The notes under the pieces are model-generated. The model did not search any database and was not told where the DNA came from. It saw only the letters and a list, made by a program, of their open reading frames with translations. Positions 28,533 to 39,231 of a DNA stretch of 64,000 nucleotides are shown here, one piece after another. The first letter of the stretch is position 1. The number at the start of each line of letters is the position of its first letter. The stretch covers positions 434,001 to 498,000 of the forward strand of contig JALLLT010000003.1 in NCBI GenBank assembly GCA_025266875.1, read 5' to 3'. The stretch is from Fennellomyces sp. T-0311. Taxonomy: Eukaryota; Mucoromycota; Mucoromycetes; Mucorales; Lichtheimiaceae. The position numbers were made by a program, and so were the translations under genes.

Positions 28533-29929
28533 CTATTTTCCTTTGATCTTGACCACCAGCTCGTTGGTGTTCTTGTCCATCTCGACGTGCTTGTACACGA
28601 ACCCGATGATCCGGAGCGCCTCGGCTCGCTTGTACCGCGTTCGCTTGTCTACGCTCTACATACAGAAAGCTCTTGGCGTCAACACGCTGCTCCAGCCGCT
28701 GCTGATAAAACCGAACAAACCTTATCCTGCAATATGGTATCACAAACTTGTCGCAGCGTTGCCTCCACCTCGAATTTTGACGTTTGCCACAACGCCTTGT
28801 ATGCTCGGTTGGTGGCCTCCTCCTCAATCTTGGCCCGGTCAGCACTATCCATCCCCGCCGCCTCGGCCTTGGCAACCATTTCCGCCACCGCCTGCATATC
28901 CATGGCACTTTTGACCGTTGACCACAATTCCTTCATGATGTGCCGCTTCTGCTTGACATTATGGAACAGGCTGGGCATCTCCCCGCCCTTGAGTCCCAGA
29001 AAGTGCTTTGCTTTGCTCGAATAGACCCCTCCGATCGAATGAAGCAGTTCCAAACCGTAACTCTCCTTTTTTAGCTTTTCTGCCTCCACCTTGATCTGTT
29101 CCTCGAACGCTGCGACCGATTCAGGGTCTCGCTCGCTCTTTACGTACAGATCGACCTTGTGAAGTAGCGTTTCCGCCAACTTTTTGACTCGTTCCTGCTG
29201 AATTTTCTGCATCTTTTCCATTTGCTCCTTTGTCATCTGCGGCTGTTTGGCTTTGTCGTTGTCGTTGCTCGCTTCACTGCTTTCGTCGGGTGACGCAGCT
29301 GCTCCCTGCTCCATTGCCTCGCTGAATATTTCGCCAATCCCCAAATCACCAATGAGACCTATGCCCGGCATTAGTTTCCATGGCAGCATACGCCAGGCCA
29401 CAACACTCACTTCTGAAGGCATCGCCGCCAAACATTTGCTGGAAATGCTCTCGGGGATCGGCAAAACCGCCTTCCGGTGCCAAGTCCTTGTCTTTACCAT
29501 ACTTGTTGTAATGAGCACGCAGCTGCGGGTCCATCAACACTTGATACGCTTCTGAAATTTCTTTGAACTGCAACGGTTACGTCAGTCCTTCATGGTGTTT
29601 AAAAATAAAAAGGCAATGGGTCTACGTACCTTTTCCTCTGCATCCTCGGACTTATTTTTATCTGGATGGTATACCTAGTGTTATGCAGGGTAAGTATGCC
29701 GTGTGCGCCGCAGCAACCTGTTCCTATTGTTCCTTACGATTGCAAGTTTTCTATGGAGAAAAAAAAAAGAAGAACGGTTAATCGAGATCGAAAACAGGCG
29801 GGCAAATCATTCCACCGCTGCGTACCGAAAAGCCTTCTTGATCTGAAGATTGGTGGCATTGACAGGCACGCCGAGCAACTCGTAGTACGAGGTGTCAATG
29901 GGGTTTTCATCGGTTCCAAATGCCGGCAT
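28533..29929 (-). CDS. CAJ1: DnaJ (Hsp40) co-chaperone with DnaJ-X domain, CAJ1-like
   Basis: J-domain protein that stimulates Hsp70 ATPase. Six exons on the minus strand: 29929-29826, 29750-29738, 29674-29630, 29567-29411, 29358-28721, 28655-28533, giving 359 aa. The second exon is only 13 nt and restores the helix-II sequence KAFRKLAI. HPD is at 42-44. After the J-domain come a G/F-poor region (GGDAFRSLIGDLGIGEIF) and a long charged helix. The C-terminal DnaJ-X domain is seen in LWSTVKSAMDMQAVAEMV, ATLRQVCDTILQDK and KRAEALRIIGFVYKHV. This matches yeast Caj1/Djp1-type proteins, the latter involved in peroxisomal import. ATG choice: MPAFGTDENPIDTSYYELLG is the first start, close to the J-domain as in relatives. 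Confidence 0.92.
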
Positions 29930-30025
29930 CGCTGCTTTGTAGAAAAAAAAGAGAGGGGAAAGAAAGCCTTCAATTCCTAATTGGTAAGTGACTTAAGCTT
30001 TGTATTGTTTCACATCGATTCTATC

Positions 30026-31277
30026 TCAATATAGCAGCTCAGACATGAAACGTGTTGCTACGTAGATATCCCGCTGCCCATCGGATATCGCGGTCCATGG
30101 CGTCCATATGCCCACACATTCCTCGTCCAGAAACCGCCCTTTGGCTTTGCTCTGAAGGTACGCAAAGGAGAACAAAAACGTGAATTCCTCCTCTCCTTCA
30201 ATCGGAACGTAGGGCGGTAGGACCGTGGGCTGCGAGACGAGATCGTCGTCGTCCATCGCTACGTTCTGCCCCAGCACACCCTCCAATTCGTCGGGCCGCA
30301 AACGCACGCATCGCCCAAACACCAGGCCTCGCTCGTCCCAGCACTCAATGATGCGGAAGAGCGATGCGTTGTCAAACAACGAGCACACGCGTGGAATTGA
30401 TCCGAGTCTGGCCACTAAAGGAAATCCGTTAGATTGTATACCCGAATAGCCGCCCTAAAAAATGTTTTACTTTACTTTCAGCCCTGACGTTCGCTTCCCA
30501 TGCAGCATGGTCTTCTGCCATTACTGATATCCGTTCAATTGTGTTCGCAGCTAGTCCGCCCCTTTTGCAACGATATAAGGTTACGAAATGCACCCTGCCC
30601 GTCAGACTTACGCTTTGAAATCAAGTGGTTTTGGATTCCCCTCTTGTTTGCTTGGATATATTTTGGGTAACGATGCTGATTTGAGTCTGAAATCCGGTAC
30701 CGGTGCCGATTCAATCCGTGCATTGGCTGCATCAAAGAATGGCTGTGATGCTTCGTCTTCGGTGGGAAAACTGCTGAGGATTTCATCATCTTCCAATGTT
30801 TGTGTTGAGTGTCGAAATCCAGGCGTCGGCTGCCAATCATCCAGCCCTGCCAAGATGTTTTGTGGATAGTTGTGCGTGCTTTGGCCGTCGTCATCGTCGT
30901 CGTCTGTAAATGTGCATATTGGATCGCTCGCCGGATCACCGTTATGAGATACAATGTTTGGCTGGAGTTCGTCAAAGCTCATGATAATTGACTCGTCATT
31001 CACAATGAGATCTTGTTGATCGCCAACTACATGACCAAACGGGTGATCGTCAATATCGCTGATGGTATCAATGGTTGATACGGTCTATATGGGGAAAAAA
31101 ACGCGTTCATTGAACGTCATTCAAATGTCACCATGCTTTGCTTTTATTACTTCGAAAGATCGATCCTTTGCTTGACGCTTGGAAGGATCGTCATTGTTGT
31201 CATGGTTCTAAAACACGGCTTAATGAATTGTGGTATCCCCCATTGTTGTGGCATGAGCTTACGCGGAATCGTTTCAT
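30026..31277 (-). CDS. Unknown acidic protein, 339 aa, five exons
   Basis: Exons on the minus strand: 31277-31263 (15 nt, MKRFR), 31207-31151, 31084-30612, 30561-30476, 30414-30026. Phases close. Residues 1-180 are acidic and disordered, with TFTDDDDDDGQS and a Ser/Asp/Glu-rich stretch. The C-terminal ~160 residues look folded. They begin FKAGGLAANTIERISVMAED (about 181-200), then IPRVCSLFDNASLFRIIECW and GLVFGRCVRLRPDELEGV. After an acidic gap comes FTFLFSFAYLQSKAKGRFLD, then VGIWTPWTAISDGQRDIYVA before the end at SELLY. The beta-rich central part could be an OB-like fold, but I cannot place it. The fourth acceptor was chosen as AAAAG before GGGCGG because the nearer CTAG gives an immediate stop. 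Only 96 bp separate it from the DnaJ gene. Confidence 0.75.
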
Positions 31278-33430
31278 GGAAAGTGAGAAGCGGGCAGAAT
31301 AATTAAAGTTCCTTTCACGCACGCCATGCATTTTATGGCTCACATAAACTGATCTTTTCACTTCCAAGTGAGATTCTGCTCGTAACAGATGGAAGGTGCA
31401 CGTGTTAACTGTATACGGAGCAATCCATACGAGTAAAAGCTTGGACTGTGTGGTATAGATGCTCAACCGCTGTCTCCTTGGATAATCGGAACAATCCTTT
31501 GTACTATACTCCACTCTTCTTTTAATACCTCACGTGTAGCCTACGTAAAAAACTGTCTCTCAGAGCAATTATCTGCTCTCTCTCTTCCTGCTTTGGACCC
31601 GTTTTTTGTTCAGCGTACCAAGGATATCAGAACTGCAAGATCATTGGTGAAGTTGATGACGAAATATATACGTGTTACTACGTACTGTTCATAAAAACCG
31701 ACTGTAATAAACTCTATTAGGTTGAACACACATACAATTCGGAGCGACAGCGTAAAGTTATTGGTGTACATTTGTAGAAGCACCATCCATATCGATTGTA
31801 TCCGATGGCAAAATTCCAGTAAACCTCGTGCAACCTTGCAGTATGTGCAGAATTCCGTCCCAGTTGGATCATTCAAAAGCGATACCACTGGCATTCGTGC
31901 TGTTTGTATGCCCGGCAATTGCATTGTCACGGACTGTGGTTATGAGCAACTTACAACTCTGGGGTAATCATACACGTATGGTTTCCATGTCATTAGCGTC
32001 ACAACCGAACACTATCAATCATATTTTACTCCTATGATTCCAAGTGGGAAGAATTTGGCGATGGGAAGCATAAGTTGAGAGGGTTGACGAGCGAGACGGA
32101 TCGATCAAGAGTGATGTACGACTAATTATAAACACTTGGTCACCTACCTACAAAGTAGTAAACGCGGGAGAACTGATCGACTTGGTCAATCTATCCATGG
32201 TAAAGAAGAGACAAATGCCCAGGTCACTTCAGTTCCGTGTTTGTATGCCGATGTTTCTGATGTATCTTGCTTTTCGAAGAAATCAAATACCCTGTCACAT
32301 AGCCTCCACGTATTTGACTATTTAACTGAGATGACATGCACGCAATGTATTCCTCCATTAGTTTTCGTTCCAACTATTGTCATAGGAATCTGAGTACCTC
32401 CACATATTTACTGTGCTTGCGCTGTTAAGTTCGAATCGCCGAAGTAATGTGTGTTTATAAATGTACGTACAAGCCGCCTACTCGAATAGTTTAACTTGTG
32501 TTGAACGGCATAGCAAATACCGTCGTGTAAACATTTTTCGAAATGTGCCTTTTGTTTTCATCAAACACAATATTAATAGAAGGGAAAAATATTATCTCCA
32601 GTACACGGCCGCTACATACTGCTAGGTCGACGGTCTTGTCAAGGCATGAAATAATATATCGGGATGCTCTCAATCCTTTGCACCTATGTATCTCTTATAA
32701 TATTTATAGAGGTCTTTAGTTAAATACATCCGTATATATGCGCGGAGACAAAAGGTAGCAAAAACCAGTTAAATCAGCCTACCATATAGTATATCTAACG
32801 ATATCCAAGTGGATCAGTTTACATTTACCATTGCGATTGAGAAGAGGACCCCTCGGTGCAATGGTTCTTGTGTCTGAATTTGCAATATTGTGAAAGGGAT
32901 TTTAACTCTGTGTCTAGTCAGAAACCTGTCAATGTGGCACGTGCCCGCTGCACATTTGACAGTCAGAAATTGATGTCTGTGCGCATTGAAAGCAGAAAAT
33001 TTGTAACTTTTCGTGCAGAAAGTGTTAAAGGACGAGACTAGCATCAGCAGAAGACCTGAGCTTCAGAGGTATTAGTACGTTTATTTTCTACATCAAAGAA
33101 ATGACAAGCAATGATGGAAAAACGTTCTTTTCCGAGCATTTGCGCACAGTGAAAAGTAATTTATGGATTTGCGATTTAATAATTACGAATACAATACTAT
33201 ATACAAATAACATCTAATAACAGTATATCGAGGGTGTCTTGCATTCCATGTCAGGATTCTGCACTTTCGGATTCACAGATTCTTTATGGTGTTGTATAGT
33301 ACATTTGATTTTTGTTCAGATAGCGCACTTTCGTGTTTTAGCATCAAGTTCCCAAAGGCTCCATATGAGTTTTCCTTTCTAAATTGAATATTCGTCAATC
33401 ATCTAGACATATTTTACGGGCCAAAGTACT
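31278..33430. other. Intergenic, no supported gene
   Basis: AT-rich DNA upstream of the acidic protein gene. Short frames around 31610-31930 (minus) and 32856-33041 (plus) have no recognisable motif. Two imperfect copies of a segment ending in AGCGCACTTTCG occur near 33337 and 33471, with a partial third at about 33260, marking the start of the repeat-rich zone. Confidence 0.5.
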
Positions 33431-33439
33431 ATACTTACT

Positions 33440-34200
33440 GTGCATTTGTTTTGTTCGAGCAGCGCACTTTCGGGCTTGCACATCTGTGGATGCCTAGTGT
33501 GGATGCCTTGAGTGGATAATTCTGGAGCGGGTAATTCTTGAGCGGACAATTCGTGAGTGAATGCTTCTTGCATGGGATGTCGTGTTTTTTTTTTTCTTGT
33601 GTCTTTTTTCTTGAAAGGCCCTTTTCTTCTGGTTTTTTTTTTGAAAGCTTCTTTTCTTGTGTTTTTCCTTGAAAGTTTCTTTTCTTGTGATTTTTTTCGT
33701 GTCTGCATATTGCGTGCGCGAGCGCGTGTGTGATGCAAATGCTTGTATCTTTTATGCCATGGATGTCTTGTATGTGCCAGTGCCGATTTGTGTGCCAGTG
33801 GTGTGACAATGCCGTTGCGTATGTCTTGTGCACCAATGTATGTCAATATGCTCTTTGTACACCAATATCCTTGTATACCGGTGTCCTTTATTACACCAAT
33901 GATGTATATTCCGTCGCCCTAATGTGTGTCTACCCTCGTGTGTTTGTGCCAATGGTGTTTGCCAATGATGTGCGCCAATGACGCGCCAATGATGCGCCAA
34001 TGTGTTTCAACGTACGTCATGTATGCCAGCGCCCTTGTGTATTTTCATGTATACCTTGTGTGCTAGTGTGTGTGTGTGTGTGTGTGTGTCAATGGTGTGC
34101 AACAGTGCGTGCCTTGTGTGCTGCCAAAGAATGCTTTATATGTGCCAATGTTTGTGTCTCACGTGTCAGTCCTTTGTGCAGCTACGTAATCCATCGTGCT
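33440..34200. repeat. Mosaic of degenerate minisatellites
   Basis: Three adjoining repeat types. First, about 33495-33570 has 15-16-bp units of the form GAGCGGACAATTCTT in diverged tandem. Second, about 33580-33715 has T-rich units built on TTCTTGTG and TTGAAAG. Third, about 33720-34160 is rich in GTGCCAATG-type words, tightest at 33955-34005 where GCGCCAATGA recurs, and includes (GT)12 at 34066-34089. The long Lys-rich or Cys-rich frames here on either strand are by-products of the repeat composition. Confidence 0.75.
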
Positions 34201-34643
34201 GTTTTGATAAAAGTGATCCACTGGATTGTCTCTTGAATGGGATTGTTGGTCTCGAATAGCTTCAGATCCATAAGAGTGTTCGACGAGCTCGTTTTCCCCG
34301 GTTGGATGTTATGTATGTAATTCTTGGCGTCATCAGCACCGTAACTGTGTTTGAAAAATACGTGCTTTCAAAGTCCCATGGGTGAAGAGACGGGTGATGT
34401 TCCGCAATGTGTGCTTCCGGTCTTGTTCCTTGAGTTTACCGCTCCCGAGATGGATATGAGTAGCAGACGACTGGAAGAGGCCATAAGAGTGTCCGACGTC
34501 TTGGCTTGCCTCCCAGGGACAAGGTTGCTTCATACAGCGCTCTCTACGCTATAATACGAACATGAGTTTCACTTTGTTTTCAATGACTACTGATTCATCA
34601 CTTACCCGAACTCGGGCGGTTAAAAGCCCATCTGCACGCCATG

Positions 34644-35455
34644 CAGCGACTTCAGCGTCGAATCATATGTACACTGCCACCCCGCAAAGGGCCCATGCTC
34701 TCCCCTCAAAAAAAAAAGCAATCCTTCCGTCGCAGAAAGACCCGCAGAAACCAAGTCGTCGTATCCCGGTCGTTCTGTTGTTCAACGAGATGCATCTCAA
34801 CCTCCTTTCGTAGGGGTCTTGTAGCTCTTTCCACTCTGGTGTATCTCTCAGGTAAGTTGTATGAGGTAAGACAGTAACAGGTTTCGGTAAGCCTTCCAGG
34901 CTACGACTGCAACTCTGTAGAGAAACTAACCGTTAGTTCCTCCAGGTAGCTGGCGCGAACAAATGCATCTTGTGGGATTTCTGCTGGTCTATGGACATTG
35001 AGTTTTCCCAATCTCTACGACCAGAACCGGTGATTCTACAAAGCTATACATTCCAATTAGTTCATCGTTGTATACATGCTGGCTGTAAACGTACCTTCGA
35101 TCACGATAATAATACTCGGGAAAACTCAATGTTCATAGGCCTGTAGAAATCCCACAAGACGCATTTGTTCGCGTCAGCTACATGTAGAAACTAACGGTTA
35201 GTTTCTCTACAGAATTACAGTCGTAGCCTGCAAGGCTTGCCGAAACATGTTACTGTCTTATCTCATACAACTTACCTGAGAGATACACCAGAGTGACAAG
35301 AGACTCACGGCCCGAGGAGGCCGAGATGCAACTCGTTGAACAACAGAACGAACAGGGTACGACGACTTTCCCACGGCAGAAAGACTGGAATGACGGCGAC
35401 ATGAGGTCCTTAATGGGGCGGCAGTGCACATATGACCCGACGCTGATCTCGCTGG
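34644..35455. repeat. Foldback inverted repeat, about 0.8 kb
   Basis: Left arm about 34644-35012 and right arm about 35117-35455 are reverse complements with moderate divergence; the unpaired centre is about 100 bp. Matching blocks include TCATATGTACACTGCC against TCATATGTGCACTGCC (read on the minus strand), GTTCTGTTGTTCAACGAG in both, CTCAGGTAAGTTGTATGAG, AACTAACCGTTAGTT, and GCGAACAAATGCATCTTGTG against GCGAACAAATGCGTCTTGTG. The outer right end is a perfect small palindrome, GCTGGGC-TAA-GCCCAGC (35451-35467). No transposase frame is present. It could be a foldback transposon, two head-to-head copies of one element, or a hairpin RNA locus. Confidence 0.8.
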
Positions 35456-35492
35456 GCTAAGCCCAGCCTGCTCGCCACCTGCGAGTCTATGG

Positions 35493-35923
35493 TGAAGTGA
35501 ATCAACGGTACGAAGAATAAAAGATTTATAAAAGTATCTTTGAAGTTTTGGGTATGCTTTATTGAATGCAACGCTCTATGCTTTTATATCCTTTTGTGTA
35601 TTGAATCAGCGATGGCAGCTTAGATAATGTTTCGTCTTCAGAATTGCCTGAATGGATAAAGGATGTATAGGATCCTTTCTTTTGTTCTGATCATGCGGAT
35701 CTGAAGATGTCTTTGACATTCGCCTTGCACTGTAACGATTGCATTGCTATATTGGAGTCAATTCCATGTCCTGTTGAGTTTATCCTATTCTTTCATACGT
35801 CGTAATCTTTAATCCGTGTAGACAAGTCATTATGTAAGTATACTTCGTGACGATGTTGAACCGATATGTATTACCCGATAGGAAATATCTTCTATTATTA
35901 TCGTCTGTGGTTGTTTTACTACA
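35493..35923 (+). mobile_element. Solo LTR, copy 1 (431 bp)
   Basis: Begins TGAAGTG and ends ACTACA, giving the TG...CA ends of long terminal repeats. It is flanked by a perfect 5-bp duplication TATGG (35488-35492 and 35924-35928). It is homologous along its length, by eye about four bases in five, to an inverted copy at 58953-59377. Shared landmarks are AATAAA near the start, AAGTATCTTTGAAGTTTTGG, TGTATTGAATCAGCGA, GGAGTCAATTCCATGTCCTG, TTGAGTTTA and ATAGGAAATATCTTCTATTA. No internal retrotransposon sequence adjoins it, so it is a recombination product of a former LTR retrotransposon (Ty3 or Ty1 type). Confidence 0.9.
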
Positions 35924-35928
35924 TATGG

Positions 35929-36338
35929 CACCGGCAAGAGGGCACAAAAATGACTGATAAAATAAAAGAACATTAGCTTTCAAGTGCTAATTATCCAAGT
36001 ACAATGTATTTACCATCAAAATTGGATATTCATGTGCCATTGGTATGGCGTACTGCTCGGCGATTCGAGATGCTGCTTGGGCAGAGGGCGAGGCCCTGGG
36101 TATAAGCGAAAGGTGGGGGGTATAAGTACAAAATTGTAGGGCATATGAAGAGGGTATATAAGAGGGTATTGTTCAGTAAAATATAAATAGAGAGAGGCAC
36201 TGATTATCTAAACTAAGGGATCTTTTTTTTTGCTTTTGTGTTTTTTCGAGGGGATGATTTTTTTGTTTTTTGCTTTTCTTGAGTGCTTTTGTGGTTTTTC
36301 TTTTTTAAGGCCTTTTTGTTTTTTTAGTTACGACAGTT
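35929..36338. other. Spacer with TATA-like repeats and poly-T runs
   Basis: Around 36105-36185 the words GGGTATAAG, GGGTATAAGTAC and GGGTATATAAG recur. These are TATA-box-like on the plus strand, but no convincing plus-strand gene follows. From 36215 to 36330 the plus strand is very T-rich. No gene recognised. Confidence 0.4.
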
Positions 36339-36932
36339 CTATAGAAGATTCATCAACTTACTTTTAGCCGTAGTGTTCCCGGAGGAAGTTGTTGGCGACG
36401 GCATAGTGACGCAGGTCACCGCGACGGTCGTAGCGCCGGTTGCAGCCACGGAGGAATACCGAATGCAGGAAGGCGCGAAAGCCAAACTCCCTTCCCCCTC
36501 CTCCGTGAGCTCGGGAAACATGTCTTCCTGCGGAGGAGGGCGCGCGGGAACGTGCCACATTTCCGTGGTTTGCCTGTGCACTTGTTGGCCAGGTGGAGTG
36601 ATGTTCATCTGGACGAAAAGTCCGACGAACTCATCGTCCACGGCTGGAGGCGGCGGAGGAGGAGGCACGGCTTTGAAAAGCGGTGACGGAGGAGATATGG
36701 CTTCGGGAACCAGCGCAGCCAACAGCGGAGACATCGGCTGGAAAAGCAGCATGGGCGATACGGCTGCGGGAACGGACGCCAACAGTGGAGACACGGCGGC
36801 GGAAAACAACACAGGCGATCCAAACGGCGAAAGTAGATCAGGCGGCATGCGATGGGCACGCGAGAGAACGGCTTGAACGATGCAAACAGCAACGACAAGG
36901 AGAGCGACAGTGAAAAGCACAGTGAAGAACAT
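36339..36932 (-). CDS. Possible small membrane-anchored Pro/Ser-rich protein, 197 aa
   Basis: Single frame with ATG at 36932. The start MFFTVLFTVALLVVAVCIVQ is a good signal anchor or signal peptide. It is followed by loosely repeated Ser-Pro-Leu-Leu and Val-Ser-Pro units (LLSPFGSPVLFSAAVSPLL, FQPMSPLLAALVPEAISPP), a polyproline run PPPPPPPAVDDE and an acidic stretch. The segment is clearly more GC-rich than its surroundings, which supports coding. A GTAAGT donor lies just before the stop, so the true 3' end could be spliced differently. The opposite strand has a Gly/Ser-rich frame without a good ATG, which I judge to be the shadow. No family recognised. Confidence 0.45.
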   Translation of the reverse strand: MFFTVLFTVALLVVAVCIVQAVLSRAHRMPPDLLSPFGSPVLFSAAVSPLLASVPAAVSPMLLFQPMSPLLAALVPEAISPPSPLFKAVPPPPPPPAVDDEFVGLFVQMNITPPGQQVHRQTTEMWHVPARPPPQEDMFPELTEEGEGSLAFAPSCIRYSSVAATGATTVAVTCVTMPSPTTSSGNTTAKSKLMNLL

Positions 36933-38816
36933 AGTTACAACTACGGAAAGAAATAGAAAAAAAGGAAAAAAAGTCTTCTTTCATTTATTTTGTTATGACC
37001 AGAACGCACTTGAAGGTTGGCCCTTTCGTGTTACACATGGAGCCATAAGATCATCCCTTTACCACCTTTTGCCAATGTACATCCACCATTACTTTGCATG
37101 AAATACCACTATTCCGCAAAATAACTTGGTAAACTGTCATTTGTGGTCATGGTAGTTGTCCCCATGGCGCCCAAAACTTATCGCCGTGTCCAAAACTTCG
37201 TTCTGGACAGATTCCGGTTTCTTTTATGAAAATTTCTATATGTGGTAATACATTCGGAACACAATTATCATATAACAGACTGGCCCGGATTCAACGCTTC
37301 GTGTTTTATTCGAAAAATACATGCTCTTATGTTTATGTAGACACTCGACGCGTCTCTCTACGTGGTCTGTACGCCACGTTTCAAATTTTGTGCCAGGGGC
37401 GCACAGACATTACGTCTGTCATTTACCAAACAGGGTTTCACTGTGATCACTGCCACTTCGCTAGGAACACACAGTACTCAATACGATGGTTAGGTCACTG
37501 ACGTTTCTCATGTTTCCCTTCATGGCTGTACTTTTTGTCTCATCTGCCTCATTACCGCGGAACACGGTTTTTCATTACGAACGGCAACGAAACATGCTTT
37601 TTTTTCGGTAGTGTTTGAAGTCTGTCTTGCAATACCGCATGAGTCGTGAACAAGGCTTTTATTGGGTTGAGCTCATCGATCATTAAAAAGGGTATCCATT
37701 GCTTATGGTTCGTCTTCCAGCAAGAGAAGCTCAATCCAAATATACGTAGTGAACATGAGATTTCGCCCAGAGTATTTGGCACGTGATCATTTTTCTGACG
37801 AGAACTGCAAGTCGATATGCGTCACACACAGCCACGGTAAACCGTGTACCAGTACGTTCGCTGAATTGGAATGACTATTAGAACCTGCGTATACAACAAT
37901 AAGTCTGTTATTGCTTTTATTGAACCGTGCATTGAGTTGGCATATGTGTGCTTCCAGTCTGTGGCCGAATTCGATGGCTACGACAAGAAGTGATCTATGC
38001 AAAACTAATGATCGCTTTACGGTCATAAAGTAAAGGGAATCGTGGCTGGATCGATAAGTTTTTGGGAACATGCGCTGAACTGACTTCTTTTCACGACGAC
38101 TCTCGTTCCTTACAATACGTAATAGAGCTGCCTTTAATGATATCTTTTGTTTCGTGCATTCTTCTCATTGATTGTGGCGGAGAATCCGTCTGGACAATGC
38201 TAAGCTTATTTGTCGGAAACATCATGCTTCGTACAAGGGCATTTGCTAGTAGGGTGCCCCAACAACACACTGCAAGTATATGGCAAAGTGATCAACGGGA
38301 GGAGTATATCATGAACAAAGATACTACTCTTCTGTCGCTCGTTGCCATATTCGACTACACATCTTTGCCCGTGTATGTAATACATTTCGAGTCGAAAGTG
38401 GAAATTTAACATCTATACTTTCAAGCGACATGTATTCTTGGAAGCCCTAAATATATGCCATGGACTTATTTGCTATGGAATTATAATAAAATTTAAGGAT
38501 TTATTGCCAGGTCATTAGTGAAAAACAGTGTAGACCCAACACAAAGATCTCCATGGGCTGAGACGATTGATATTGTGAGACTAGATCAAGGCTGCTGAAT
38601 AAAGTAAAGGTAGAACTCATCGTCATTGTTCCTTTCCGTTTTCGGGTTTACCGCCTTTTTTTTTTTTTACTTGCTGCTTTGATGCTACTCACTACTTTCG
38701 TTCTTCCTGCTGTCTTCTTTTCCGTCCTTTGAAACTACTGTGGCTCGTATCGTGTATGTCTCGCCTCCATTCGTTTTGCTACCTCTTTCGCCGCTGTCCT
38801 TTTCCCTTCGACACCC
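36933..38816. other. Intergenic, nothing recognised
   Basis: AT-rich sequence with short frames on both strands, none with recognisable motifs or splice structure. A poly-T run lies near 38655. I found no terminal inverted repeats or RNA gene. Confidence 0.5.
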
Positions 38817-39231
38817 ATGCGCTGTCAAGTGAGATTGAGTAAGAGCGCGACCAACTTGAATGACGAGCCCACGCCGCTCAACAACGGGCAGAGCGTTCGC
38901 ATGCGTAGTGTTATGTACGAGGCTACAGTCTCTGACTCTCTTTGCCGCTTCGTGTTGGCTCGCGATGCGACCCGCGTAATGATGCGTAAGTACGATGGTT
39001 TCCCACGGACTGCATGCATATAATAACACTATGCTATACGTACGTAACATCCAGAGTTCACCTAGCAATCAGAAAAGCAACAAAAGAAGTGCTACTCGAG
39101 TTGATGAGAACCTGCCACGTCAATGGCAGGATTACACCAATTTTGGTAGTAAGCACTTTATATTTCAGCAGCCCAACGTTCGAAAGCTAATGTGTTTTTT
39201 ACTTTATAAGCCATTGTGTGCTATCACTTAA
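38817..39231 (+). CDS. Doubtful small gene or gene remnant
   Basis: A GC-richer island encodes MRCQVRLSKSATNLNDEPTP and continues NNGQSVRMRSVMYEATVSDS, then LCRFVLARDATR. If spliced from a GTAATG donor after CGC (about 38976) to CAG at 39054, it continues in frame as SSPSNQKSNKRSATRVDENL and PRQWQDYTNFG to a stop at 39231. The residue composition looks protein-like, but I recognise no family, the donor is not ideal, and an alternative GTAAGT ten bases downstream does not keep frame. It could equally be a decayed gene. Low confidence. Confidence 0.25.

Noticed and set aside
30551..30561. CTAG at 30551-30554 (minus strand) as acceptor of exon 4 of the acidic protein
   Set aside because: From that site the frame entering from exon 3 stops within five codons; the acceptor AAAAG ten bases upstream gives an open, phase-consistent exon.
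32401..32460. Possible tRNA B box (AGTTCGAATCGCC)
   Set aside because: No matching A box or cloverleaf can be formed upstream; single B-box-like word only.
33403..33846. Lys-rich and His-rich open frames on the minus strand over the minisatellite block
   Set aside because: Both overlapping frames arise from T-rich and CCAATG tandem units; composition is repeat-driven and no splice or start context supports a gene.
36373..36876. Plus-strand Gly/Ser-rich frame in the GC-rich island
   Set aside because: It has no good ATG at its start and mirrors the minus-strand frame, which begins with ATG and a convincing hydrophobic segment.
38685..39068. Minus-strand 127-residue frame
   Set aside because: No family features; it is antisense to the GC-richer plus-strand candidate and probably a shadow.
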